64,000 nucleotides of DNA. It comes from Bacteroidota bacterium. GTDB lineage: Bacteria; Bacteroidota; Bacteroidia; Flavobacteriales_D; Crocinitomicaceae. Positions 1-9,247 of the stretch are shown piece by piece. The notes below the pieces were generated by a model. It saw only the letters and a program-made list of their open reading frames with translations, was not told the origin of the DNA and searched no databases. The translations under genes were made by a program, and so were the position numbers. Location of the stretch: contig JAJRQK010000067.1 in the NCBI GenBank assembly GCA_024280295.1, forward strand, positions 1 through 64,000, given 5' to 3'. How positions within the stretch are numbered: position 1 is the stretch's first letter; every line of letters starts with the position of its first letter.

Positions 1-115
1 CAGCAAGAGAATTGTTGAAAGGGATGCTTGCGGAGTCATTTTGAGACTTGAATCTCTAGCATGCGATCCTTCGGATGTTTTTATGATATTCGCGGTAATA
101 GCTCTATTATGTAAC

Positions 116-706
116 TGGACTTGCAACAAAAAAATGGACACTAGGTTAAGATCATACTGCTAATTATTTATATTCCATTTCTAATTCAAGTTCATTAATT
201 GTTTTGTAATTCAATGCTGTGTGCCTTCTGTTTCTGTTATACCAAGTTTCTATCCACTTGAAAATGGAAATTTCGGCATCAGAGTATACATTGTAATGAT
301 TTTTGTAGACCCATTCGGTTTTCAGGCTTTTGAAAAAGCTTTCAGCCACTGCATTGTCCCAATCCTTCAAAAGCAGTGCTTTTTCTTCCTTTCTGGACAT
401 ACTTTGATCCACAAGTCCTTTGTAGCTTTTGAGGATATTCCTAAAAGGAATACAAGCATACTGAGAACCTCTATCTGAGTGGAAAATTAATTTTTCTTTG
501 ATGGGTCTATTTTCAACAGCGGTATACCATGCTTTAATAATCGTGTTTTCAGCAGTCATGTCTTCACTAAGCGACCATCCGATTACTTTTCTATCAAATA
601 AGTCAATGATTACCGTTAAATAAACCCAGCCTTTGGTTGTTTCTATGTAAGTAATGTCTGATAGCCAAACTTGATTTCTTCTTTCTACTGAAAAGTTTTG
701 ATTCAA
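116..706 (-). mobile_element. Truncated IS3-family insertion sequence
   Basis: The stretch holds the 3' two thirds of an IS3-type transposase read on the minus strand, followed by about 45 bases before a TGGACTTGCAAC sequence at 116, which looks like the terminal repeat of an IS3/IS150-type element. The other side ends abruptly near 706: beyond it there is no OrfA, no transposase N-terminus and no matching inverted repeat. I see no clear target-site duplication. The element is therefore read as a decayed copy that lost its 5' half. The exact ends are estimates made by eye. Confidence 0.6.
164..706 (-). pseudogene. IS3-family transposase (OrfB), N-terminally truncated
   Basis: The 180 residues match the rve integrase core of IS3-type OrfB. 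The DDE residues are visible as the first Asp in WLSDITYI, the second in FHSDRGSQY and the Glu in ESFFKSLKTEW; the usual C-terminal WYNRNRRHTAL motif follows. Intact OrfB proteins are about 270-290 residues, with a helix-turn-helix region before the core. Here the reading frame upstream of the TTG at 706 continues without a stop into sequence that does not resemble that region, so the gene looks joined to unrelated DNA. The catalytic core is whole, but without OrfA and its N-terminus it is probably inactive. Confidence 0.75.
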
Positions 707-790
707 GAAAAAAAAGTTATCGACGGAACAAAGAAGGAATATATACTTGTAACCCCTAATGGCGATCTCAAAAATATTCCACTAAATTGA
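707..790 (+). pseudogene. Possible C-terminal remnant of an unidentified gene
   Basis: Directly at the broken edge of the insertion sequence a plus-strand frame encodes a protein-like tail of 27 residues (VIDGTKKEYILVTPNGDL and onward) ending at TGA 788..790. It has no start of its own and its frame runs into the IS3 remnant. It may be the end of a gene cut off when the element was inserted or rearranged. It is too short to identify and may be chance. Confidence 0.25.
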
Positions 791-851
791 TCGCTATTCT
801 GACTATTTGTCACTAATCTGACTTTGGCTTGATTTTCGACTTAATCGAAGC

Positions 852-2588
852 ATGAGTAAAAAGAAAGTATCATTTAGCTGGGCATTCAAAGAGTACATTT
901 GGCCAAGAAAAAAAATTGTGTCAATCGGACTTGGCTTAATCATTATCAAAAGTCTTTCAGGTTTGGCAATGCCTTATGTATTGAAAGTTCTCGTTGATGA
1001 TGTTTTCCCTAAAGGAAACCTTGACTTACTTTATCAATTAATTTATATTCTTGCTGGAGCATTATTGATTCAGGCCATCACTTCATTCGCCTTAACACGA
1101 CTATTGAGTGTAGAAGCACAACACCTTATTTCACTTCTGCGAGCAAAAGTGCAGCGAAAACTATTAAAACTACCTGTCAACTTCTTTGATAATAATAAAT
1201 CTGGCGCACTTGTTTCGAGAGTTATGACAGATGTGGAAGGAGTCCGAAATTTAGTTGGAACAGGCTTAGTTCAATTAATTGGTGGTACATTGACCGCTAT
1301 TTTAGCACTTGTATGGTTGATTGAGATCAATGCATTTATGACAGTTGTCATACTTATCCCAGTTGCCATTTTTGCCGTGGTCATGCTCAAAGCTTTTGGT
1401 TATATCAGACCAATATTTAAGAATAGAGGCAAAATTAATGCAGAAGTGACCGGCAGACTTACAGAAACCTTGAATGGTGTTAGGGTAATAAAAGGATTTA
1501 ATGCGGAGGATCAAGAAAGCAAGATATTTGAAGGTGGAGTTAAAAGGCTTTTCAATAATGTTAAAAAGAGTCTGACCGCAACAGCAATAATATCAAGTTC
1601 TTCAACCTTTCTAATCGGTCTTGCTTCTGCTGGAATTATGGGGATTGGTGGATATTATGTTATCGATGCAACCATGAGTCAAGGTGAGTTCTTCCAATTT
1701 ATATCACTACTAGCACTTTTAGTTGCTCCAATTGTTCAAATGAGTAATATCGGAAGTCAGTTATCCGAAGCAATGGCTGGACTTGATAGGACACAAGAGC
1801 TAATGAATATGCAAGAGGAAAATGATCCAAAAATAAGAACCGTTCATCTGGATGATATAACAGGAAATTTGATTTTCGACAATGTACAATTCAGTTATGA
1901 AGAGAGCAAAGAAGTTTTGCATGGCATTTCTTTTGAGGCTCCAGCAGGAAGTGTTACTGCCTTAGTGGGTTCATCAGGGTCAGGTAAATCCACAATTGCA
2001 GGCTTAGTTGCTACATTTCTAAACCCATCTGCGGGGGTGGTAACTATAGATGGAACTGATTTATCGATTGTAAACCTTAGCAGCTTTCGTAGTCAACTTG
2101 GTGTTGTTCTTCAAGATGATTTTTTATACGAAGGGACAATTAGAGAGAACATACTTTTTCCACGACCAAATGCAAGCGAACAAGAACTTTTGGCTGCTGT
2201 TAAAAACGCATACGTTGATGAATTCACAGATAGATTTGATGACGGACTCGATACGGTAATTGGTGAACGCGGAGTTAAACTTTCGGGTGGTCAGCGGCAG
2301 CGAATTTCGATTGCACGTGCCTTACTTGCAAATCCAAAAATCATCATTTTAGATGAAGCAACTTCTAACCTTGATACGGAAAGTGAATCATTTATCCAGA
2401 AAAGTTTGAGTACACTTATGGCCAACCGGACTACCTTTGTAATTGCGCATAGGTTGAGTACCATTCAGCAGGCTGATCAAATTCTCGTCATTGAAGATGG
2501 TAAAATTGCCGAACGGGGAAAACACGATGAATTAATCACCCTAAAAGGAAGGTATCATGATCTGTTCACGTATCAAAGTCGAATATAA
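852..2588 (+). CDS. ABC exporter, MsbA/lipid A-type (fused permease-ATPase)
   Basis: This 578-residue half-transporter has an N-terminal six-helix ABC exporter membrane domain (about residues 15-320) and a C-terminal ATPase domain. In the latter I see Walker A GSSGSGKST near residue 373, the signature LSGGQRQR near 476, Walker B IIILDEA near 497 and the H-loop AHR near 532. Such proteins work as homodimers in the inner membrane and export lipids (MsbA), peptides or drugs at the cost of ATP. Length and order are normal for MsbA-like proteins; the substrate cannot be told from sequence. It begins 60 bases after the gene remnant at 707 and faces the convergent gene at 2628. Confidence 0.9.
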   Translation: MSKKKVSFSWAFKEYIWPRKKIVSIGLGLIIIKSLSGLAMPYVLKVLVDDVFPKGNLDLLYQLIYILAGALLIQAITSFALTRLLSVEAQHLISLLRAKVQRKLLKLPVNFFDNNKSGALVSRVMTDVEGVRNLVGTGLVQLIGGTLTAILALVWLIEINAFMTVVILIPVAIFAVVMLKAFGYIRPIFKNRGKINAEVTGRLTETLNGVRVIKGFNAEDQESKIFEGGVKRLFNNVKKSLTATAIISSSSTFLIGLASAGIMGIGGYYVIDATMSQGEFFQFISLLALLVAPIVQMSNIGSQLSEAMAGLDRTQELMNMQEENDPKIRTVHLDDITGNLIFDNVQFSYEESKEVLHGISFEAPAGSVTALVGSSGSGKSTIAGLVATFLNPSAGVVTIDGTDLSIVNLSSFRSQLGVVLQDDFLYEGTIRENILFPRPNASEQELLAAVKNAYVDEFTDRFDDGLDTVIGERGVKLSGGQRQRISIARALLANPKIIILDEATSNLDTESESFIQKSLSTLMANRTTFVIAHRLSTIQQADQILVIEDGKIAERGKHDELITLKGRYHDLFTYQSRI

Positions 2589-2627
2589 TCGATGATTGTC
2601 AGTTATACTATAATTAGATACTAGAAA

Positions 2628-3626
2628 TTATCTTTTAATTATACGCATTTGAATGTTAGGCAACCTATCCAATTTCAGTAAATACATACCTGTTTCAAGC
2701 ATAGAAACGTTCAGTTCTTGATGAAGAACACCCGTTTTTATGACTTTACCGTTCACCGCAATCAAAGTAAATTGTTCACCTATCAAGTTACTGTTTTCAA
2801 AATAAACAACATCATCAGCTGGATTTGGGTAAACTAATTCCACTACTGAAGCCTCGATTTGATTAATACCTGCTGGAGAATTCGCTCGAATCAAGCCTTT
2901 CGTACTAAAATCAAATGGAATCGAATCAAGTAACGCAACAACTCCAGATGTATCAATTGTATAAAACAAGCTGAAGCTTGCCACAATAAACTTACCGCCA
3001 CCAGCATAAAGCATTGCAGTTAACTCAGTATAAACATCGCCTGATAATGCTATACTATCTGTAGAAGTTGGAAGTGTAACTGATTCAAAAATGGTAGTTC
3101 CATTTCCCGATCCATGGTACATTACATCAGTATCTGAATTAAATGCAATCACTTCTCCGTCATTCCCATTTCCGAGAGTCATCACCATAGTACTCGCCCC
3201 CGTAGATAAATCAAGAGTGTACAATGTTTCTGGTGTCGCTGCTCCATCACCAGTCACTGCGTATAGAACTCCAGCATTATTAAATGAAATTCCTGCAAAA
3301 GTATCTCCCGTATTACCGATTAACGTTCCTACTCCAGTAATTGTATCCAAAGAAATAAGATCTCTTCCGGTTATTCCATTCAATTGAACAATTGCATAAA
3401 CTACACCAGTTGTTGGATCTTGAGCCAGTCCATTTGACTTCTGAACAACCTGACCTGGAACTGTAATTTGAATTGCACTTAAAACTGTCCGAGTGTCTAT
3501 ATCAATTTTTCGTAAGGTATCATCCCCTTGACTCACTGCATAATAGATATTTTGGGAATTTACTGAAAAATTCATCGAAATTAAAAGTACAAGTACAAGT
3601 TTCACATTTAGTAATCCATTCATCAT
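2628..3626 (-). CDS. Secreted protein with type IX secretion sorting domain
   Basis: A signal peptide (residues 1 to about 25, ending SVNSQ) is followed by about 230 residues of beta-rich repeats in which phrases such as LISLDTITGVGTLIGNTG resemble beta-propeller or DUF4394-like cell-surface proteins. The last 70 residues, from YPNPADDVVYFENS to the terminal MRIIKR, form a type A C-terminal domain for the Bacteroidota type IX secretion system, so the product should be exported through the outer membrane and cut from its C-terminal signal. The function of the propeller-like body is unknown. It stands alone, convergent with the ABC exporter. Confidence 0.85.
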   Translation of the reverse strand: MMNGLLNVKLVLVLLISMNFSVNSQNIYYAVSQGDDTLRKIDIDTRTVLSAIQITVPGQVVQKSNGLAQDPTTGVVYAIVQLNGITGRDLISLDTITGVGTLIGNTGDTFAGISFNNAGVLYAVTGDGAATPETLYTLDLSTGASTMVMTLGNGNDGEVIAFNSDTDVMYHGSGNGTTIFESVTLPTSTDSIALSGDVYTELTAMLYAGGGKFIVASFSLFYTIDTSGVVALLDSIPFDFSTKGLIRANSPAGINQIEASVVELVYPNPADDVVYFENSNLIGEQFTLIAVNGKVIKTGVLHQELNVSMLETGMYLLKLDRLPNIQMRIIKR

Positions 3627-3866
3627 ATTTGAATTATATAAGAAGTAAGAAATAATTTAATATTCAGTCTTATGACTATCTCCGAGCAAAGTTAGAATTA
3701 TTACCCTAAATTATACTCACTTATAATCCAGAAGGCTTGATTGATGTTTTACTTAATTTCAAAACAAAATTGAAAAGTTTTATACAACTATATTCGGATT
3801 CTCGTGTCAGCACAAAGAATGCCATAACCTATATTTGATTCATCAAGTAATCTCAAGAGTATTCTC

Positions 3867-3874
3867 TATCTTTG
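3867..3874 (+). promoter_or_regulatory. Candidate -7 promoter element (TAnnTTTG)
   Basis: TATCTTTG matches the Bacteroidota -7 consensus exactly and lies 18 bases before the ATG at 3893. No TTG sits at the expected distance upstream (the nearest, at 3835, is about 29 bases away), so this is a partial match. Confidence 0.35.
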
Positions 3875-3892
3875 ATCTTTAATATTATTTCT

Positions 3893-4345
3893 ATGAAATC
3901 ATTAGTATCCCTATTAGCAATCGTTTTAATTTTCGCTTCATGCGCCAAAAAGAAAGCGGAAGAACAAGCAGCTGAAGATGATACAATCATTAAACAATAC
4001 ATTGCTGATAATTCACTCACGGCTACACCAACTGGTTCAGGGTTATACTATGCCATTGATGTTATTGGGCCTGGTGCATCATGTTCAAGTTCTTCAACAG
4101 TCAAAGTAGCATATTCTGGATATTTCACATCAGGTGAAGTTTTTGATGCAAGCCCTGCTACTGGAGTTTCTTTTGGATTACAACAAGTAATAAAAGGTTG
4201 GACAGAAGGAATACCTCATTTCAAGGAAGGAGGATCAGGTAAATTGTTAATCCCTTCTGCACTCGCATACGGAAAGAATGGGACCTCTGGAATTCCACCA
4301 AATTCGGTGCTTATTTTTGATATCGAATTGATCGAGGTATTGTAG
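3893..4345 (+). CDS. FKBP-type peptidyl-prolyl isomerase, lipoprotein
   Basis: The 150-residue product starts best at ATG 3893, because from there it has a lipoprotein signal (MKSLVSLLAIVLIFASC) with Cys as the acylated residue; the TTG 21 bases upstream adds a non-signal extension. The C-terminal 95 residues are an FKBP domain: VKVAYSGYFTSGEVFDAS, QVIKGWTEGIPHFKEG, IPSALAYGKNG and the closing IFDIELIEV. It should catalyse proline cis-trans isomerisation to help exported proteins fold in the periplasm. It is a single-domain form without the dimerisation domain seen in FkpA. Likely monocistronic. Confidence 0.88.
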   Translation: MKSLVSLLAIVLIFASCAKKKAEEQAAEDDTIIKQYIADNSLTATPTGSGLYYAIDVIGPGASCSSSSTVKVAYSGYFTSGEVFDASPATGVSFGLQQVIKGWTEGIPHFKEGGSGKLLIPSALAYGKNGTSGIPPNSVLIFDIELIEVL

Positions 4346-4675
4346 GGTGAAGCCTATATCAATCATAGTGATTTAGTTCCTGCATTAGTCTGTTTTCTGT
4401 AAATCGTTGTTTTTATGCTTACTCTAATTGAGTGGAAAATCAAGGATGACATGCGAGAAAACAAAACGGAAATAAATAATTCAAGAGGGATAAACACGTC
4501 AAAACTACCGAGAGAGCAACCTACAACCTACCCAATGTTCAAAATATCAATTTATTTTGTCAAGATAGACATGAAAGATAGCTAATACTACAATTCAACC
4601 CGAAAAAATGACAGTTCAACAAAAACGAAACAACTTAAGTGAGAAGAATAGCGAGATTCACAAAAAAATGACATT
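4346..4675. other. Intergenic region without a gene
   Basis: No reading frame with coding character, RNA gene or clear hairpin is visible in these 330 bases. The region presumably holds the promoter of the receptor operon at 4676, but I found no full TAnnTTTG match. Confidence 0.6.
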
Positions 4676-7030
4676 ATGAAAACGCTTAGTAGCCTATTGC
4701 TTATCCTACTCTCATCTTCAATTACTTTCGGGCAAGATGTAACAAACACAGTAAGTGGGACAGTTATCGATCAACAATCAGAGTTCCCCATACCTGGAGC
4801 AAAAGTAGTGATTATAGAATCCAACCCAATAAAAAGAGTACTCACAGATCTCGATGGAAATTTTGAAATCATCGGTGTTCCAGTTGGTCGATTGACTATT
4901 GAAATAACTTATCCAGGCTATGAGCCTTCTGTAATTTCTAATCTTGAATTAAAATCGGGAAAACAACTTAGCGTGAATATTGGACTTGAAGAAAGTATTG
5001 TCGAACTTGATGAAGTAAAAATTGTTTACAAGGACAATAAGAGTGAAACAATCAATAACATGACAAGTGTAAGTGCAAGAACTATCTCCACCGAAGAAGC
5101 TGGGAAATTTGCTGGCACATTGAATGATCCAGCTAGAATGGTTCAAAATTACGCAGGTGTAAGTGGAGGAAGCGATGATCGAAACGATATCATTATTCGT
5201 GGAAATTCACCACTTGGAGTTCTTTGGCGAATGGATGGTATTGATATACCAAGTCCAAATCATTTCTCTACACTTGGCACAACAGGCGGCCCTGTAAGTA
5301 TGCTAAACATAAACAATCTTTCGAATTCTGATTTCTACACCTCAGCTTGGACAGCAGATTTCGGAAATGCATTGTCTGGAGTATTTGATTTACGACTTCG
5401 AAGTGGAAATAGAAATAAGCGAGAGTACATAGGTCAAGTTGGATTTAATGGCTTCGAACTCGGAGCTGAAGGTCCATTCTCGATGAAGAATAAAAAAGCA
5501 TCTTATTTGATAAATTACCGTTACTCAACTCTTGGCGTTCTTAGCGCACTTGGAATTGACCTCGGAGTTGGTACAGCTGTCCCACAATATCAAGATATTA
5601 CTTTCAAAGTAGACGTTCCAACAAAAAAGGCAGGACGTTTTACACTATGGGGAATTGGAGGAGTAAGTTTCATCAAATTTGATGCTACTGGTATAGAAGA
5701 TTCTACAAATCTATTTAATGCTGCGGATCAAAATTCACAGTTTGGTTCTCAAACAGCGGTGATAGGAGGTTCACACAAATACTTCTTCAATAAGAACACC
5801 TTTTCAGAACTAATAGTAGCATTCTCAGTAACTAAAGGCACAGGTTTTATCGACTCCTTGCCACCTGCTGGTCCTTTTAATCTCTTCGGTTTTGATCACA
5901 CTCAATTAAAGTCATCGCTAAATTATAAAATCAACCATAAATTTAATGCTCGAAACACAATCACTACAGGAATAATTGCAGAGCATTATGCTACAGATAT
6001 AATTGATAGTGCTTATCGTTCAGGTTCGTATCGCACAATTGCTGACAACAAAGGAAGTGCATTTTTATTTCAAGGTTATGTGAATTATCAACATAAATTC
6101 AATGAAAAACTTCTTTTCAATGGAGGGATTCACTCTCAACACTTCCTACTGACAGAATCTCATGTAGTTGAGCCGAGAATTGGTTTTAAGTATAAGATGA
6201 ATCCAAGGCATACGGTTAGTATTGGAAGTGGAATGCACTCGCAAATTCAGCCAATAACTGTTTATTTTACTGAAGAGCAACAATTAGACGGTTCAGTAAC
6301 GTTACCAAACCAGTCGTTAGGGTTTAGTAAATCAGTCCACAATGTGCTGGCTTATGATTTTCAGATAACGAAAAATATGCGGTTAAAAACGGAAGTGTAT
6401 TACCAATATTTATATGGTATTCCTGTGGACTCAATACCTTCCTACTTTGCAATGTCGAATCAAGGGCGTGATTTCACACTCCCCACAGGAACGGGATACA
6501 TTAACGACGGAACAGGCACCAACTATGGCTTGGAAGTGACATTTGAGCGGTTCTATGATAAAGGATACTACTTCTTACTCACCTCGTCCATCTTTGAATC
6601 AAAGTACATAGCAAGTGATGGAATTGAGAGAAACACAGCGTTCAATGGTAATTATGTCTTCAACGTTCTTGGTGGAAAAGAATTCAACTTGAGTAAGAGC
6701 GTCATTCTAGGTTTTGACATTCGAACAACTTATTCTGGCGGTGCGCGTTACTCACCAATAGACTTGGATGCTTCAATTATAGCAGGCAGACAAGTAATTC
6801 ATCCAGATCAGGTATTTGAAGCTACTCTTCCTAATTATTTCAGAACTGATTTCAAAATCACCTTAAAGCACAATGGAGAACGCATCAATCAAGAATTCTC
6901 GATAGATCTTCAAAATATCAGTAATCAGCGAAATATTTTCCAGCGCGGTTACAATGCATTAACTCAAAAAATTGGTGTAGTTTATCAGCGTGGTTTCTTT
7001 CCGAATGTTCAGTACAAGATTAACTTTTAG
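4676..7030 (+). CDS. TonB-dependent receptor-like outer-membrane protein with carboxypeptidase-regulatory domain
   Basis: The 784-residue protein has a signal peptide (residues 1-20, cut near SITFGQ), a carboxypeptidase-regulatory-like beta-sandwich (about 25-112, with SGTVIDQQSEFPIPGAKV), a plug-like region (about 130-240, with IIIRGNSPLGVLWRMDG) and a beta-barrel that ends in the terminal Phe typical of outer-membrane proteins. Such receptors import a ligand with TonB energy or act as surface sensors; the ligand is unknown. Its stop codon overlaps the start of the sensor kinase gene and a response regulator follows, so the receptor is probably co-transcribed with its own signalling pair. 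Confidence 0.85.
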   Translation: MKTLSSLLLILLSSSITFGQDVTNTVSGTVIDQQSEFPIPGAKVVIIESNPIKRVLTDLDGNFEIIGVPVGRLTIEITYPGYEPSVISNLELKSGKQLSVNIGLEESIVELDEVKIVYKDNKSETINNMTSVSARTISTEEAGKFAGTLNDPARMVQNYAGVSGGSDDRNDIIIRGNSPLGVLWRMDGIDIPSPNHFSTLGTTGGPVSMLNINNLSNSDFYTSAWTADFGNALSGVFDLRLRSGNRNKREYIGQVGFNGFELGAEGPFSMKNKKASYLINYRYSTLGVLSALGIDLGVGTAVPQYQDITFKVDVPTKKAGRFTLWGIGGVSFIKFDATGIEDSTNLFNAADQNSQFGSQTAVIGGSHKYFFNKNTFSELIVAFSVTKGTGFIDSLPPAGPFNLFGFDHTQLKSSLNYKINHKFNARNTITTGIIAEHYATDIIDSAYRSGSYRTIADNKGSAFLFQGYVNYQHKFNEKLLFNGGIHSQHFLLTESHVVEPRIGFKYKMNPRHTVSIGSGMHSQIQPITVYFTEEQQLDGSVTLPNQSLGFSKSVHNVLAYDFQITKNMRLKTEVYYQYLYGIPVDSIPSYFAMSNQGRDFTLPTGTGYINDGTGTNYGLEVTFERFYDKGYYFLLTSSIFESKYIASDGIERNTAFNGNYVFNVLGGKEFNLSKSVILGFDIRTTYSGGARYSPIDLDASIIAGRQVIHPDQVFEATLPNYFRTDFKITLKHNGERINQEFSIDLQNISNQRNIFQRGYNALTQKIGVVYQRGFFPNVQYKINF

Positions 7031-8127
7031 TGACAAGCAATAAATATGATAGATTTGTATCAGTGATCGACTGTAAAAACGATAACGCATGTATACTTGG
7101 GTTTAACGACTTTTGGTTGCGAATGATTGGAATCCCGATCATTAGTTTGATACTTCCATTTGTATTCTTTGATAATGACCTCGTAAATGGATTCCCTCAG
7201 TTTACGATTTGCGTTGGAGTTAGTCTAATTTATACACTCATTTATTGGCAGACAGATCGATTGACGCTTATCCTATTTCGTCGGAAATTTCCAAATTATA
7301 GTGATTATCGCAAACGATTATTTTTACAATCAATTGTAATTTTATTGATTACTGCTGGGCTTTGTAGCCTACTTGATTTACTAACCAATAGTATCTTAAG
7401 AGGAGTACTTCCTGCTAATCAAGCAATTCCTTACCCACAAGCCCTATTAGCGAGTATTGTAATTACCATAATTGTTGTTTCCATCTATGAAACAAAATAT
7501 GCATTTGACTTATTTAAGAAAGAATTAGTTTCAAATGAAGAATTAAAAAAGGAAAATGTACAATCTCAACTTCAAGCACTAAAAAATCAAGTTAATCCCC
7601 ATTTCTTATTCAATTCATTAAACACTCTAGCTTCGGTCATACCTGAGAACCCTTCTCTTGCTGTAACCTTCGTTGAGAATCTCTCGATGGTTTACCGCTA
7701 CATATTGGAGATTAAGGATAAAGATCTTGTATCACTTGAAGAGGAAATGAAGTGTGTTGAAGCATACAAGTATTTACTTCAAATTCGATTCGGGGAAAAT
7801 ATTCAATTTGAGAAATCCGGGATTAATGGAAATAAAAATTATTATGTTATTCCACTATCAATCCAAATGCTTGTAGAAAATGCAATTAAGCATAATATTG
7901 TCTCCAAATCTAAACCGCTAAAAATCGAAATTTCAGCAAACAACAATTTTATTTCAGTAAAGAATAACCTACAATTAAAGACAACTGTTGAAACCTCCAC
8001 TCAAACAGGACTTGAAAATATTGATAGTCGTTATGAGATGCTTACAAAGCATAGAATTGAAGTTAAAAAAAGCAGTGAATTGTTTGAGGTTATTCTCCCA
8101 CTAATACAAATCGGAACTGCACGATGA
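7030..8127 (+). CDS. LytS-type sensor histidine kinase
   Basis: Four or so hydrophobic segments (about residues 30-155) precede a linker helix and a His_kinase domain. The phospho-acceptor histidine lies in QVNPHFLFNSLNTL near residue 191, and the ATP-binding N box is SIQMLVENAIKHN. This is the compact LytS/YpdA form, which signals to LytTR regulators. The GTG at 7030 overlaps the receptor stop TAG by one base; the ATG at 7123 is the alternative but would cut into the first hydrophobic segment's approach. The regulator gene overlaps its end by four bases (ATGA), so translation is probably coupled. Confidence 0.87.
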   Translation: MTSNKYDRFVSVIDCKNDNACILGFNDFWLRMIGIPIISLILPFVFFDNDLVNGFPQFTICVGVSLIYTLIYWQTDRLTLILFRRKFPNYSDYRKRLFLQSIVILLITAGLCSLLDLLTNSILRGVLPANQAIPYPQALLASIVITIIVVSIYETKYAFDLFKKELVSNEELKKENVQSQLQALKNQVNPHFLFNSLNTLASVIPENPSLAVTFVENLSMVYRYILEIKDKDLVSLEEEMKCVEAYKYLLQIRFGENIQFEKSGINGNKNYYVIPLSIQMLVENAIKHNIVSKSKPLKIEISANNNFISVKNNLQLKTTVETSTQTGLENIDSRYEMLTKHRIEVKKSSELFEVILPLIQIGTAR

Positions 8128-8876
8128 AAGTTATAATCGTCGAGGACGAAGAATATGCAGTTAAGCGATTGAAGCAACTAATTCTTCAACTCGAACCAAC
8201 CTGGGAAATTATTCATGTATTTGATGAAGTCGCTGATACTACACATTGGCTAACCAATAATGAGCACCCATCAATAATTTTCATGGATATACAATTGGCA
8301 GACGGATTTAGTTTCGAAATTTTCAAGCAAGTTCAGATTAAGTCTCAAGTAATTTTCACCACTGCCTTTAACAATTATGCTGTAAAGGCATTTCGCCATA
8401 ACGGACTAGACTACTTACTAAAGCCAATTCAGCTCGAACTCCTTTCAGAGAGTATTTCTCGATACAAAAAACTAACATCTCCCCAAACAATTGACCTTGA
8501 TACACTCACTAGTCTCATCCAAGGAAAACAGACCGAATATAAGAAACGATTTCTGGTTAAATCAGGAGACCAATTCAACTTTATTGAAGTAGAAAAGGTA
8601 GCCTACTTTGTCTCTGAATCAAGTTACTCATTTGCATTTTTAAGCTCAGGAAATCAGTACATCCTTGACGAGACACTTGAACAAATTGAGCAGCAGGTAG
8701 ACCCAAAAATGTTTTTCCGTATCAATCGAAAACAACTCGTTACTATTAGAGCAATTGATGCAATTGAGAATCATTTCAACAATCGTTTACGACTTAAGTT
8801 GTTACCTAAGTTAAAAGATGATACAATAGTTAGTCGCTCAAAAGTCAAGGAATTCAAGAAATGGATCGACCGTTAA
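8124..8876 (+). CDS. LytTR-family response regulator
   Basis: The 250-residue regulator has a receiver domain (about 1-115; acidic pair E7/D8, phosphorylatable D55 in IIFMDIQLADG, Lys in LLKPIQ) and a C-terminal LytTR DNA-binding domain (about 150-250; RFLVKSGDQFNFIEVEKVAYF and MFFRINRKQLVTIRAI). It is the partner of the kinase with which it overlaps by four bases. LytTR regulators bind direct repeats upstream of targets; since the receptor heads this operon, self-regulation is possible, but no repeat is obvious upstream of 4676. Confidence 0.92.
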   Translation: MKVIIVEDEEYAVKRLKQLILQLEPTWEIIHVFDEVADTTHWLTNNEHPSIIFMDIQLADGFSFEIFKQVQIKSQVIFTTAFNNYAVKAFRHNGLDYLLKPIQLELLSESISRYKKLTSPQTIDLDTLTSLIQGKQTEYKKRFLVKSGDQFNFIEVEKVAYFVSESSYSFAFLSSGNQYILDETLEQIEQQVDPKMFFRINRKQLVTIRAIDAIENHFNNRLRLKLLPKLKDDTIVSRSKVKEFKKWIDR

Positions 8877-9247
8877 AAGGTTCTAACTAGATTAGTTTCT
8901 ATCAAATAGAATATTTCTCTGGAAGGTCATTTGATGATTGTCTATCACTTAGATATTCATACATTTTAACCACCATTGCCCAATAAACAAAAATGCGTAT
9001 CGGAGACTTTACCTTTAACTAACAAAAGCGTATCATAAAGAAATGACTAACCACTATGAATCTGACCTAATTATCAGTAAAATGTGAATTAAACACAGCG
9101 GCGGAATGCTTCCAGAAGTTACTTATCACATATCTATATTAACACTAAAGTGCAATGGTGAATTTGTGAGTCATCAGACTACGAATCAGTTTACGATTGA
9201 GTATTGAAAAGACTATATGATCTTAAGATAACTTAAGGTTTGAGTTA
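8877..9247. other. Intergenic region between convergent genes
   Basis: These 371 bases lie between the converging regulator and DUF819 genes. I see no gene. Near 9223 a short inverted repeat (CTTAAG ATAA CTTAAG) occurs without a T-run and is not a convincing terminator. Confidence 0.55.

Noticed and set aside
2-163. Plus-strand frame open from the window edge to 163
   Set aside because: About 53 codons with no recognisable family; it runs across the presumed IS end at 116, so its last part is IS sequence. It could be the end of a gene that begins outside the window, but nothing supports that.
221-478. Open frame of 85 codons on the plus strand
   Set aside because: It lies wholly antisense to the IS3 transposase, and its product has no protein-like pattern.
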